DNA of 23,270 nt from NCBI GenBank assembly GCA_003694965.1, contig RFJG01000002.1:1-23270 (forward strand), in the 5' to 3' direction. This stretch comes from Methanobacteriota archaeon (GTDB lineage: Archaea; Micrarchaeota; Micrarchaeia; Anstonellales; J096). A program made the position numbers and the translations under genes. Below the pieces are notes generated by a model that was given only the letters and a program-made list of their open reading frames with translations, ran no database searches and was not told the origin of the DNA. Below, piece after piece: positions 1-7,836 of the stretch (positions are counted from its first letter, which is position 1; the number at the start of each line of letters is the position of its first letter).

Positions 1-290
1 AGAGCGTTCCATTGATAGAAGGAGTATATCCATCCAGATAATGCTCCCCCATAGACGGCATCAGTCACTACTCTCTTTGTGGAGCCGAGTATTATGAAAG
101 GTATCAAGCTTTTGAAGAAATGCCAATCAAACTTCCACCCTTTTTTGTGGAACCACTTATATATTAGGAATAGGGCAACCAGCCCTATTGCTCCATACAC
201 AACTGTGTTGACAACATTATAGCCCGCGTGTGCCTCTATAGGATAAATGAAATAATCATACACAAGGTTTCCCGTTGTTGCAGAAGACAT
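1..290 (-). CDS. DUF63 family membrane protein (partial, C-terminus beyond window)
   Basis: The minus strand reads open from ATG at 290 to the window edge, giving about 96 residues. The start MSSATTGNLVYDYFIYPIEA is followed by a GYNVVNT stretch, a hydrophobic segment, a lysine/tryptophan-rich loop, then a PFIILGSTKRVVTDA motif. This matches the N-terminal pattern of the archaeal DUF63 integral membrane family, whose function is unknown. A TATA box (minus strand, 311-319) is centred about 25 bp before the ATG, so this gene probably has its own leaderless promoter despite lying only 42 bp after htpX. The family assignment comes from remembered motifs and the remaining protein is not visible. 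Confidence 0.75.
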   Translation of the reverse strand, partial: MSSATTGNLVYDYFIYPIEAHAGYNVVNTVVYGAIGLVALFLIYKWFHKKGWKFDWHFFKSLIPFIILGSTKRVVTDAVYGGALSGWIYSFYQWNA

Positions 291-310
291 GCCATATTAA
301 CCTCTACTCT

Positions 311-319
311 ATTTATAAT
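311..319 (-). promoter_or_regulatory. TATA box for the DUF63 gene
   Basis: The minus strand reads ATTATAAAT, centred about 25 bp upstream of the ATG at 290. This spacing predicts transcription starting at or next to the start codon (leaderless mRNA), as seen at several other genes in the window. Confidence 0.55.
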
Positions 320-332
320 CCTATGTTGTAAG

Positions 333-1196
333 CTATGCTAACTCCTCAACTAATTTAATCCTTTCCTCTATCGGTGGGTGTGTTGCGAAAAGACTCTTTA
401 TGCTTGGTGGGCTGAAGAATAGGGAAGCAGCAGTGCCCGGAACATCCAACTTTTCCTTTGAGGAATCCCTTACTTTTTTCAGTGCTGAGATGAACGCATC
501 CCTATCCCTTGTCAAGCGAACAGCTTCCACATCGGCAGCAGTCTCTTGCTTCCTGCTCATAAATGCGGACATCAGCAAGGCAAGCAAGTAGCCGATCGTC
601 ATAGCTGCCAACCCTACTAAGATGAGGCCTCCACTATTCTTCCTTCTCCCTCCTCCCCTGGTCCTAACTATGAGCCAACCAAGTGTATAAACTCCAGCAG
701 CAAACACGAAGGCAGTTAATTTTAGGTCGCTATCTCCGTGCATTATGTGGCTAACTTCGTGCGCAATAACTCCCTTAATCTCCTCCCTGTTGAGCTTCTC
801 AACCAGGCCTCTAGTAACTCCTATGGCAGCCTTCTTGCCGTGAGAGATGGCGAAGGCATTTACCTGCCCACTCTCTATAATATAGAGATCTGGTTTCTTG
901 GCCAGCATTCCAGCTATTACCATCTCTTCCAGTATATTGTTGAGTTTTTGGCTAACTAAGCTGTCCTCATCACTTACCTTCTTAGCGCCCACAAAATAAG
1001 TTGCCATCTCCATAGGCTTAGTATATGTTATTGCCATATAGAGCAGCGTTATCCCAGAGAAAAGCACCCCTATGTCGCCATCAGCTACTCTCCATACAAT
1101 GTAGTTGAAAAATAAGAAAATCCCCATAATGGCCCCTAGGATTATGTAGGCCTTTCTCTTGTTCTCCCTAATCTCCGTAAAGAGTTCCTTCACCAT
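333..1196 (-). CDS. htpX: HtpX-like M48 membrane zinc metalloprotease
   Basis: 287 residues, a normal length for HtpX. Membrane segments lie near residues 18-36 and 42-58, and again near 160-177 and 190-212. The zinc-binding HEVSH (HExxH) sits at 146-150. The third ligand is E218 within ETAADVEAV, and a conserved HPP occurs at 273-275. These are the hallmarks of the M48B family, integral membrane proteases that degrade misfolded membrane proteins, with the active site on the cytosolic side. The gene starts 4 bp after the lemA stop on the same strand, so the two are almost certainly cotranscribed. LemA-HtpX pairing is a recurrent arrangement in bacteria and archaea. All catalytic residues appear intact. 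Confidence 0.93.
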   Translation of the reverse strand: MVKELFTEIRENKRKAYIILGAIMGIFLFFNYIVWRVADGDIGVLFSGITLLYMAITYTKPMEMATYFVGAKKVSDEDSLVSQKLNNILEEMVIAGMLAKKPDLYIIESGQVNAFAISHGKKAAIGVTRGLVEKLNREEIKGVIAHEVSHIMHGDSDLKLTAFVFAAGVYTLGWLIVRTRGGGRRKNSGGLILVGLAAMTIGYLLALLMSAFMSRKQETAADVEAVRLTRDRDAFISALKKVRDSSKEKLDVPGTAASLFFSPPSIKSLFATHPPIEERIKLVEELA

Positions 1197-1200
1197 CCAA

Positions 1201-1752
1201 TCACAGCTCTACATTGACAACTTCCTTTTCTTTCTTGTTAGCCTCTATGTATGGGAGCGGGTCCAAGTTTAACAAATTACCCAACACATTAGAGGGAAAG
1301 CTCTTCAACATAGTGTTGTAGAGATATGTCACATCATTATATGCTTGCCTCGCATAAGCTACTCTGTTCTCAGTACTGGCAAGCTCCTCCTGCAACGCAA
1401 GGAAGTTCTTATTGGCCTTTAACTCAGGATAGTTCTCAACTACCGCAAACAAGCTCTTCAATGTCCTTGACAATAAGTTGTTGGCTGCCATCCTCTCTCC
1501 GGGCTCTCCTTCAACTATCTTGCTCCTAAGTTGTGCTATCCTCTCAAGTGTGCTCTTCTCGTGCTGTGCATAGCCCTTAACAGTGTTAACTAAGTTAGGT
1601 ATGAGGTCTGCTCTCCTCTTCAGTTGCACATCTATCTGACTCCATGCATTCTTTGACCTTTCCCTCAAGCTTATGAACTTGTTGTATGTTGCTATTCCCC
1701 ACACTAATACTACTCCTACTCCTCCCACAATGATATAGAGAGCATCTGCCAT
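1201..1752 (-). CDS. lemA: LemA family protein
   Basis: 183 residues. One N-terminal membrane helix (about residues 4-20) is followed by the LemA core: a NAWSQIDVQLKRRADLIPNL motif near 36-55, a VKGYAQHE stretch, then a long helical region with NRVAYARQAYND and a C-terminal FPSNVLGNLL motif. LemA proteins are membrane-anchored four-helix bundles of uncertain function that often accompany HtpX in envelope stress. It is the first gene of the lemA-htpX pair. A TATA-like TTTTAAAG (minus strand, 1776-1783) is centred about 27 bp before the ATG, and no Shine-Dalgarno is visible, so the transcript is probably leaderless. Confidence 0.92.
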   Translation of the reverse strand: MADALYIIVGGVGVVLVWGIATYNKFISLRERSKNAWSQIDVQLKRRADLIPNLVNTVKGYAQHEKSTLERIAQLRSKIVEGEPGERMAANNLLSRTLKSLFAVVENYPELKANKNFLALQEELASTENRVAYARQAYNDVTYLYNTMLKSFPSNVLGNLLNLDPLPYIEANKKEKEVVNVEL

Positions 1753-1775
1753 AACTACCCCTAAGTTGCGAAGCC

Positions 1776-1783
1776 TTTAAAAC
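1776..1783 (-). promoter_or_regulatory. TATA box for lemA-htpX
   Basis: The minus strand reads TTTTAAAG, about 27 bp upstream of the lemA ATG at 1752. The spacing predicts a leaderless transcript. It lies in the 130-bp divergent spacer shared with the lytic transglycosylase gene. Confidence 0.5.
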
Positions 1784-1850
1784 CCATTCACTGCCAACTA
1801 CTAATCCCAACTCCCAATCATTCCAAGGCTATCCCCCCAATTTAACACAT

Positions 1851-1861
1851 ATTATAAATAT
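1851..1861 (+). promoter_or_regulatory. TATA box for the lytic transglycosylase / HD operon
   Basis: ATTATAAATA-type box centred about 27 bp upstream of the ATG at 1883, with no Shine-Dalgarno before the ATG. This looks like a standard leaderless archaeal promoter, which argues that the bacterial-type gene behind it is expressed by the archaeal machinery. Confidence 0.55.
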
Positions 1862-1882
1862 TTCTGTCCAATAATACATAAG

Positions 1883-2956
1883 ATGCACAAACAATCCTTA
1901 ACAAAAATGAGGTCTAGCTTAGTTTCCATAAAGAATAGCTGTAGAAAGGCACTATTCAGATGCAATCACGCAAGTGAGAGACTGCCAAAGAGAAAGGTTT
2001 ACCGTTATTTAATGGCTTCAAGCGTATTGATCCTATCAATTATTGGAATCACTAATCTTAATTCTTTCGATATGCTTTTTGAAACTGTAAATCCATATAA
2101 TCAAATTGTCCAAGAAAGGAGACTTGAGGTATATGGGACGACGGACCAAAACAAATTAACGAGAAGTCGTTATGTTACAACTCCTAGTCCTACGACTGAA
2201 AAGGGCGGTAGTGATAATGCTACTCCTACTGCCAATTCTTTAACCGAAGAGCAGAGAACTGCCAAGGAGGCATTGCATAAGCTGGGATTAACAAACTTGG
2301 AGAGCTATGTTTTTGACAAGAGGTTCAAACTCTATAGAAAGAAAATCATAAAGAGCCCTTTCAAAGACAAGAAGCAATACCACAACTCTCTCGGGATAAG
2401 TAAAAAGATAAAGATTGCCAAAATGTGTAAGCTTTTCTATGGTCCAGTGTTTAAAACAACCGCAAGAGCTTTTGGGGTAACGGAGAATTATATGGCAGCC
2501 ATAATGTCTGTTGAGAGTTCTTGCGGCAAGGCACTCGGCAGCTACAAGCTTTTCAATGCCATAGTCTCCAACTACTTATTTGATAGAAGGAAGCTTCTTT
2601 GGGAAACGCAGCTAAAATGCCTTTCTTGGATGGCTGATAAAGGCTATGATGTTTATGTTCGCTCCTCCAAGCAGGGAGCTATGGGCATACCTCAGTTCCT
2701 TCCTTGTTCTCTAAAAAATAAGGGATTTGACCTCAACTACGACGGAAGGGTTAACCTCTTTGATATTAATGAGGCTTCTGCATCTATGGCATTGTTCTTG
2801 AGTTCTGCTGCTGAACTCCATATACCAGACAAGAAGCTTTTCTTATCCAATTATGATTACAATATGGAGGCAGCGTTATATACATACAACCCGAGCAGCT
2901 GGTACGTTGAGGCAATTCAAAAAATTGTGGAGGCTCTTAGGGATGCTGAAAAATAA
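1883..2956 (+). CDS. Membrane-anchored MltB-like lytic transglycosylase (SLT_2-type)
   Basis: 357 residues. A basic N-terminus precedes one membrane helix at about 42-59, then a Thr/Ser/Pro-rich linker (about 95-120), then a domain resembling MltB/Slt35 from about 180 to the end. Visible motifs in order: GVTENYMAAIMSVESSCGK with the putative catalytic Glu at 211; GAMGIPQFLP at 265-274; an EF-hand-like DLNYDGRVNLFD at 283-294; and YNPSSWYVEAI at 335-345. In bacteria this family cleaves the MurNAc-GlcNAc bond of peptidoglycan. The catalytic domain is probably extracytoplasmic. The 3' end overlaps the HD-protein gene by 14 bp, so the two form an operon. The family fit is good, but the substrate in an archaeon is unknown. 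Confidence 0.8.
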   Translation: MHKQSLTKMRSSLVSIKNSCRKALFRCNHASERLPKRKVYRYLMASSVLILSIIGITNLNSFDMLFETVNPYNQIVQERRLEVYGTTDQNKLTRSRYVTTPSPTTEKGGSDNATPTANSLTEEQRTAKEALHKLGLTNLESYVFDKRFKLYRKKIIKSPFKDKKQYHNSLGISKKIKIAKMCKLFYGPVFKTTARAFGVTENYMAAIMSVESSCGKALGSYKLFNAIVSNYLFDRRKLLWETQLKCLSWMADKGYDVYVRSSKQGAMGIPQFLPCSLKNKGFDLNYDGRVNLFDINEASASMALFLSSAAELHIPDKKLFLSNYDYNMEAALYTYNPSSWYVEAIQKIVEALRDAEK

Positions 2957-3944
2957 AGAATTAGTTGGTGGCCAATTTAATGAGAAAGGGGCGCACGCGT
3001 CAGAACAGAACAATCCTAAATCAGCAATTTTCATAGCTTCCTATTCCAAGAGACTTGCTTATTCTGTTTTTAGAAAGATGAAAAGGGACACTGGAGAATC
3101 TGTCATAAGAGGACACTTACTTCCAGTAGTTGAGACAACATCTTCCATAATCAACGATGGAAGGTTCCAGCATCTTGCCATAGCTGCCGCTTGGCTTCAC
3201 GATATTGTTGAGGACATTGATAATTACAATGTAGTAAATCCATTTGCATCTCAGCACTATACAGAGACTAATCCATCTACCATATTAATCAATAATTTGC
3301 TAAGCAGCTATGGAGAACTCGGTAACTCCCTATCTTACATAGTGTTCCTCCTAACTCACAACTCCGGCGAGCTTTACCAAGACTATATCCAGAGGATATT
3401 CAATTTTCCCGATAGGGATAACTTGAACATTCTCCGTCTCCACGTCATAGCATCCATCATAAAACTGGCCGACAAGCGTTCCAACCTTAACTTAAGTGAA
3501 GAGGGGTTGGCCCTGAAGACACTATCAAAAGCCTATGATACATATACAGGAGAGGAACTTCTTTCAGTAATAAGGAAGATGAAGCTCAATTGGTATGGTA
3601 GGGGTTTGCCTACAAAAACAGAGTTCCTTGACTTAGTTAGTGCTAAGTTTAGGACAAGGCAGAAAATAATAGCATTGGAGAATTTAAGCCACTACCTGCC
3701 TCTTGCAGAGAGGCGCCTGTTAATCAGGAAGCCTGTCAATAGAGTCTATGACAAGAGACTCTTGCGTGAGCTTTTGACAACTCTGTATATGGATTCCATA
3801 GATGCCAGCTTAATGCCTATAGAGCAGGTCATAGCATTAAGGGGCCTGAAATCAAAATCTTGGCCCCCTACATACAAGCCAATAATTCGGGAGATAGCAG
3901 AAAAAATGAAGAGAGGCGAGCTTCACACAAGAAGGCTTCTATGA
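2943..3944 (+). CDS. SpoT/MESH1-type HD-domain hydrolase with C-terminal extension
   Basis: 333 residues from ATG 2943, chosen because GGAGG lies 9 nt upstream. The frame is open further upstream, but that would lie inside the preceding gene. The N-terminal half matches the hydrolase domain of RelA/SpoT homologues: R48, H58, the LHDIVED motif (H86, D87, E90, D91), a GELYQDYIQRI segment near 142-152, and IKLADKRSNL with D177 and N181. These correspond to the metal- and substrate-binding residues of (p)ppGpp hydrolases and of MESH1. The C-terminal 140 or so residues are basic and helical, and I see no synthetase domain. The likely role is hydrolysis of a pyrophosphorylated nucleotide such as (p)ppGpp or NADPH. 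The substrate is inferred from the fold only. Confidence 0.75.
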   Translation: MLKNKELVGGQFNEKGAHASEQNNPKSAIFIASYSKRLAYSVFRKMKRDTGESVIRGHLLPVVETTSSIINDGRFQHLAIAAAWLHDIVEDIDNYNVVNPFASQHYTETNPSTILINNLLSSYGELGNSLSYIVFLLTHNSGELYQDYIQRIFNFPDRDNLNILRLHVIASIIKLADKRSNLNLSEEGLALKTLSKAYDTYTGEELLSVIRKMKLNWYGRGLPTKTEFLDLVSAKFRTRQKIIALENLSHYLPLAERRLLIRKPVNRVYDKRLLRELLTTLYMDSIDASLMPIEQVIALRGLKSKSWPPTYKPIIREIAEKMKRGELHTRRLL

Positions 3945-4158
3945 GCCATAAGCAAGCCTTGTCCTAATTTTATTTGGCATTTGTCTTAATCATACTAACC
4001 CTACTAGCTCTACTAATTTTACTTAACCTACTTAACCTGCTTAGTAACCTTGCCAGCAGCACACCTACATTGGGCAGACTCTTATACACAAATACACAAT
4101 TACTATAAGTTTATCAGCGTCTTATGTGTCATATGTAAGGAAGCTTTTTAAACCCTTC
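3945..4158. other. Intergenic stretch between the HD protein gene and rpo5
   Basis: Apart from the 9-bp tandem array and the rpo5 promoter at its right end, I see no gene, tRNA or strong hairpin in this AT-rich stretch. It contains T-rich runs just after the HD gene stop that could serve as an archaeal terminator. Confidence 0.5.
3994..4047 (+). repeat. Degenerate 9-bp tandem repeat upstream of rpo5
   Basis: Six consecutive 9-bp units of the type ACTWANYYT: ACTAACCCT, ACTAGCTCT, ACTAATTTT, ACTTAACCT, ACTTAACCT and GCTTAGTAA. A weaker unit may precede them at 3985. The array lies in the non-coding 3945-4200 interval. No convincing ORF crosses it on either strand. Confidence 0.6.
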
Positions 4159-4166
4159 TTTATAAA
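4159..4166 (+). promoter_or_regulatory. TATA box of the RNA polymerase operon
   Basis: TTTATAAA at 4159-4166 predicts a transcription start near 4188. That would leave a short leader containing GAGGTG (4190-4195) before a TTG start at 4201. A second TTTTTAAA lies at 4145-4152 and would place a start near 4175, which would suit the alternative GTG at 4183. Confidence 0.55.
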
Positions 4167-4200
4167 CTAATCCCGCAGCGCAGTGCCTCGAGGTGGGAGA

Positions 4201-4455
4201 TTGGCAAAAACAAAAAAGCAGACAGTTGATGTTATAAACTATTTTTTGACCCCTAAAGCACGGGTCCTTAGTGATGAAGAAAAGGAGAAAGTCCTTTTAA
4301 AATATAACGCATCCGAAGACAAATTCCCTATTATTTACTCTTCAGATCCTTTAGCGGCAGCCTTAGGGTTAAAGCCAGGACAGTTAGTGGAGCTTGAGAG
4401 AGACGATGGAACTGGCCTCTATAAGTATTATCGTATCTGCGTAGAGGAGGCATAA
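4201..4455 (+). CDS. rpo5: DNA-directed RNA polymerase subunit Rpo5 (RpoH)
   Basis: 84 residues from TTG 4201. This is the archaeal counterpart of the C-terminal domain of eukaryotic Rpb5. Family features are INYFLTPKARVLSDEEKEKV near the start, then PIIYSSDPLAAALGLKPGQ and a C-terminal YKYYRICVEE. Rpo5 sits in the lower jaw of RNA polymerase, contacting downstream DNA. TTG 4201 is preferred because GAGGTG lies 5 nt upstream and the TATA spacing places the mRNA start after the alternative GTG at 4183, which would give 90 residues. It is the first gene of the rpo operon, in the usual archaeal order before rpoB. Confidence 0.88.
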   Translation: MAKTKKQTVDVINYFLTPKARVLSDEEKEKVLLKYNASEDKFPIIYSSDPLAAALGLKPGQLVELERDDGTGLYKYYRICVEEA

Positions 4456-4490
4456 CGACGTGAACGCTCCACAAGATTTTCATTTTTGTG

Positions 4491-4517
4491 CTAATTATGT
4501 TAATTATGATAATTATG
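4491..4517 (+). repeat. Three-copy 9-bp tandem repeat between rpo5 and rpoB
   Basis: CTAATTATG, TTAATTATG and ATAATTATG follow each other directly, then TTAAC. The array lies 20 bp before the rpoB start codon. It has the same 9-bp period as the array upstream of rpo5, but a different unit sequence. Confidence 0.65.
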
Positions 4518-4536
4518 TTAACAGAGGTTGGATTAT

Positions 4537-7500
4537 ATGGTAAAGCAACTTATTGACCTTTATTTTAAGGACAACTCGTTAGTGAAGCAGCAACTTGACT
4601 CCTACAACAGGTTCGTTGAGCAAGGAATACAGAACATAATCGACAGGGTAGGGACAATAAAGACGAATGTTGAGGGCTTTGAGATAAAGCTAGGTAAGGT
4701 AAGGTTGGAACCTCCTCGTTTTTATGAGATAAAAGGGGGCTATAGGCCTATCCTGCCATCCGAAGCGAGGCTTAGGAACTTAACATACGCCAGTCCGATA
4801 TTTCTTGAAATGATACCCATCCATAACAATGTTGAGAAAACAATCTACGATGAGGTTTTCATAGGAGAACTTCCCGTAATGGTAAAATCCAACCTATGTT
4901 ACTTGAGCAGGATGAGCAAAGAAGAACTCACGGAAGCTGCTGAGGACCCCCTAGACCCAGGAGGCTATTTCATAATAAACGGAAGTGAGAGGAGCCTCAT
5001 AACATTGGAGGACCTCGTTCCCAACAAGATGATGACTACCAAGGAGGATGAGAATACAATAGCCAAGACATTCTCCGTAAGGCATGGGTTTAGGGCAAGG
5101 TGTGTTGTCAGGCGCTCCAAGGACGGTATATGGTATGTTGAGTTTCCATCTGCAACAACTGGCATAACCCTTATGGGTATACTCCGTGTTCTTGGCTTTG
5201 ATGATGATGGAATAGAAGAGCTTTTCAATATGGACATCTCGGAAGTAAAGAATGACGTCCTTTATAACCTTTATTTGGATGCGAGCAAGGAAGATGCTGT
5301 TGATTGGCTCTCTAAGAAGCTCTCTCCCGGGCAACCAAAGGAGTATAGAGATAAGAGGATGTGGAGGCTCGTCGACGAATACTTGCTTCCCCACCTCGGC
5401 GTAGAGGAGAAGGACAGGAAGAAGAAAGCATACTACCTTGCTAGGATGGCACAAAGGACAACTCGTGTTTATCACAAGAAATTAATACAGGACGATAGGG
5501 ACCACTATGGTAACAAGAGGGTTAAGTTAGCAGGAGACCTCATGGAGGAGCTATTTAGGTATGCGTTCAACTTTTTGACAAAAGATATTATATATCAGGC
5601 AAGCAGGGTTGATGTCAGGGGTAGAAAGTTACAAGTACATACTCTCGTGAGGCAGGATGCTCTCAGCGACAGGATAATGTATGCAATGGCCACTGGTAAC
5701 TGGATAGCAGGCCAAACAGGTATAAGTCAGCTCTTGGACAGGGTTAGCTGGGCATCAAGCTTGAGCCACAGGAGGCGTGTCATATCTCCATTGAGCAAGA
5801 CTCACCCACACTTCTTGGCTAGGGACCTCCATGGCACTCATTATGGTAAGATATGTCCTTCAGAGAGCCCAGAAGGAGCAAGCATATCTTTGGTTAAGAA
5901 CTTGGCAATGTTTGGAGAGGTAACTACTGGCGTTGATGACTCTCCAGTAGAGGAAGTCGTTAAGAATTTTGGAATAGAAGAAGACATAAAGAAGTCTTCC
6001 AAGAATAAGAGCTCTCCCGTCTATCTTAATGGTAGGTTCCTCGGCTTCTACAAGGATGGCAATGCTCTTGCCCAAAGGTTGAGGGAGAAGAGGAGAGAAG
6101 GCTCCATAGATATGCAGGTAAATGTCTTGTATAGAGAGGAGACGAACGAGGTATACATAAGTACGGACAAGGGAAGAGTTAGGAGGCCATATATAGTAGT
6201 CAAGGATGGAAAATCACTCCTTACTCCGGAGATTATGAGGAGGATTAAGGATGGCCAAATAACCTGGAGCCAGCTCGTCCGCATAGGTGTCATAGAGTAC
6301 TTGGATGCCGATGAGGAGGAGAATGCCTATGTTGCCAAGAAAGAAAGCGACATAACTCCAGAGACAACGCATCTTGATAGCGAACCATCAACGATATTCG
6401 GCATAACTGCAGCACTTATGCCATTCTCCAACTACAATTCCAGCCCAAGACTCACTATGGCATCGTCAATGCTTAAGCAGAGCCTCGGCCTATATGCTGC
6501 TAACTTCAACCAGAGGTTCGATACTAAGAGCTATGTCATGTATTATCCTCAACAGCCAATTGTCCAGACAGCTGCTTACAAGGCACTCAATTTCAAGAAG
6601 AGGGCTGCTGGTCAGAATTTTGTAGTAGCGGTCTGCACATACAGGGGATGGAACATAGCAGACGCTGTTGTTATCAACAAAGGTTCTATAGATAGAGGCC
6701 TTGGTCGCGTTATGATGTTCAGGACATACGAGACAGAAGAGGTTAGCTATCCGAGCGGCCAGAAAGACATAATAGAGCTGCCTTCTCCAAAAGTAGAGGG
6801 CTATAGAGGAGAGGAAGCATACAAGCACCTCGACACTGACGGCATAGTAATTCCAGAGAGTGTTGTTAAGGAGAGGGAAGTGCTCGTTGGCAAGGTTTCT
6901 CCGCCAAGGTTTTTGGAGGAAGTATCTATCTTCGGCCTTGTTGAAGAGAAGAGGAGAGAGAACTCTTCTGTTGTCAAGGCAGGAGAAGGCGGCAAGGTTG
7001 ACAGCGTTCTCATAGCAGAAGGACCTTCTGGCAACAAGATTGCCAAGGTTAGGTTGAGGCTTCCCAAAGTCCCAGAGATTGGAGACAAGGTTGCTTCAAG
7101 GCACGGCCAAAAGGGTGTCATAGGGCTTATACTGCCGCAAGAAGATATGCCATTTACAGAGTCTGGCATCGTTCCAGACTTAATAGTCAATACTCACGCA
7201 ATACCGAGCAGGATGACTGCTGGGCACTTGTTGGAGATGCTTGCTGGAAAAGCGGGCAGCCTCGACGGCAAGCTCAAGGACGGCACTCCATTCTCAGCAG
7301 TTAGCGAAGAGGAGCTCAAGGAGAAGCTCAAGGAGTTCGGTCTTGAGGAGTATGGCGAGGAGTGGCTCTACGACGGCATAACTGGAGAGAGGATGAAGGT
7401 CAAGATATTTATGGGAGTCATATATTACCAGAGGCTCCACCACCTCGTTAGCAACAAGATGCACGCGAGGAGCAGGGGCCCAGTTCAGCTTCTTACATTG

Positions 7501-7836
7501 CAGCCTACAGAAGGTAGGAGCAGGGAAGGTGGCCTCCGTTTCGGTGAAATGGAAAGAGACACTTTGATAGGTTACGGCGCTTCTATGGTAATAAGAGAGA
7601 GGCTCTTAGAGGAGAGTGACAAGAGCATCCAATACATATGTAAGGATTGTGGAGGTCTAGGCTATATGGATTATGTGAAAGGTAAGCCTGCCTGCCAACT
7701 ATGTGAGAGCGGAGATGTTAAGGAGGTTGAGGTGAGCTATGCCTTCAAGCTTTTATTGGAGGAGATAGAGTCTCTAACACTCTTCCCGCGCATAATAATT
7801 GGCAGAAGAGCTGCTGCCGATGAGGAGGTGGAATGA
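4537..7836 (+). CDS. rpoB: DNA-directed RNA polymerase subunit B (unsplit)
   Basis: 1099 residues from ATG 4537; GAGG at 4524-4527 is 9 nt upstream. A TTG at 4528 would add three residues but sits directly on the ribosome site. This is the catalytic second-largest subunit. Conserved blocks include a GYFIINGSERSLI segment, GTHYGKICPSESPEG, GDKVASRHGQKGVIG, SRMTAGHLLEMLAGKAG and the MHARSRGPVQLLTLQPTEGR / GGLRFGEMERD region. An intact C-terminal zinc ribbon lies near residues 1035-1056 (CKDC, CQLC). The gene is not divided into B'' and B' as in many methanogens and haloarchaea, and contains no intein. The stop overlaps the rpoA1 start by 4 bp (ATGA). Confidence 0.97.
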   Translation: MVKQLIDLYFKDNSLVKQQLDSYNRFVEQGIQNIIDRVGTIKTNVEGFEIKLGKVRLEPPRFYEIKGGYRPILPSEARLRNLTYASPIFLEMIPIHNNVEKTIYDEVFIGELPVMVKSNLCYLSRMSKEELTEAAEDPLDPGGYFIINGSERSLITLEDLVPNKMMTTKEDENTIAKTFSVRHGFRARCVVRRSKDGIWYVEFPSATTGITLMGILRVLGFDDDGIEELFNMDISEVKNDVLYNLYLDASKEDAVDWLSKKLSPGQPKEYRDKRMWRLVDEYLLPHLGVEEKDRKKKAYYLARMAQRTTRVYHKKLIQDDRDHYGNKRVKLAGDLMEELFRYAFNFLTKDIIYQASRVDVRGRKLQVHTLVRQDALSDRIMYAMATGNWIAGQTGISQLLDRVSWASSLSHRRRVISPLSKTHPHFLARDLHGTHYGKICPSESPEGASISLVKNLAMFGEVTTGVDDSPVEEVVKNFGIEEDIKKSSKNKSSPVYLNGRFLGFYKDGNALAQRLREKRREGSIDMQVNVLYREETNEVYISTDKGRVRRPYIVVKDGKSLLTPEIMRRIKDGQITWSQLVRIGVIEYLDADEEENAYVAKKESDITPETTHLDSEPSTIFGITAALMPFSNYNSSPRLTMASSMLKQSLGLYAANFNQRFDTKSYVMYYPQQPIVQTAAYKALNFKKRAAGQNFVVAVCTYRGWNIADAVVINKGSIDRGLGRVMMFRTYETEEVSYPSGQKDIIELPSPKVEGYRGEEAYKHLDTDGIVIPESVVKEREVLVGKVSPPRFLEEVSIFGLVEEKRRENSSVVKAGEGGKVDSVLIAEGPSGNKIAKVRLRLPKVPEIGDKVASRHGQKGVIGLILPQEDMPFTESGIVPDLIVNTHAIPSRMTAGHLLEMLAGKAGSLDGKLKDGTPFSAVSEEELKEKLKEFGLEEYGEEWLYDGITGERMKVKIFMGVIYYQRLHHLVSNKMHARSRGPVQLLTLQPTEGRSREGGLRFGEMERDTLIGYGASMVIRERLLEESDKSIQYICKDCGGLGYMDYVKGKPACQLCESGDVKEVEVSYAFKLLLEEIESLTLFPRIIIGRRAAADEEVE

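Noticed and set aside
2853..2942. Upstream extension of the HD-protein frame, giving 363 residues
   Set aside because: The extra 30 codons lie inside the transglycosylase gene in another frame and encode no HD-family sequence. ATG 2943 has GGAGG 9 nt upstream.
1883..3944. Bacterial contamination or recent mobile island carrying the transglycosylase and HD genes
   Set aside because: Both genes have archaeal TATA spacing or operon coupling and codon habits similar to their neighbours. No integrase, tRNA junction or terminal repeats flank them. Older transfer remains possible.
3985..4047. CRISPR-like array
   Set aside because: Units are 9 bp, contiguous and degenerate with no spacers, and no cas genes are nearby. 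It is a simple tandem repeat.
4951..5475. 174-codon antisense open frame within rpoB
   Set aside because: It is a shadow of the strongly conserved rpoB frame. The composition is unlike a real protein and there is no promoter or ribosome site.
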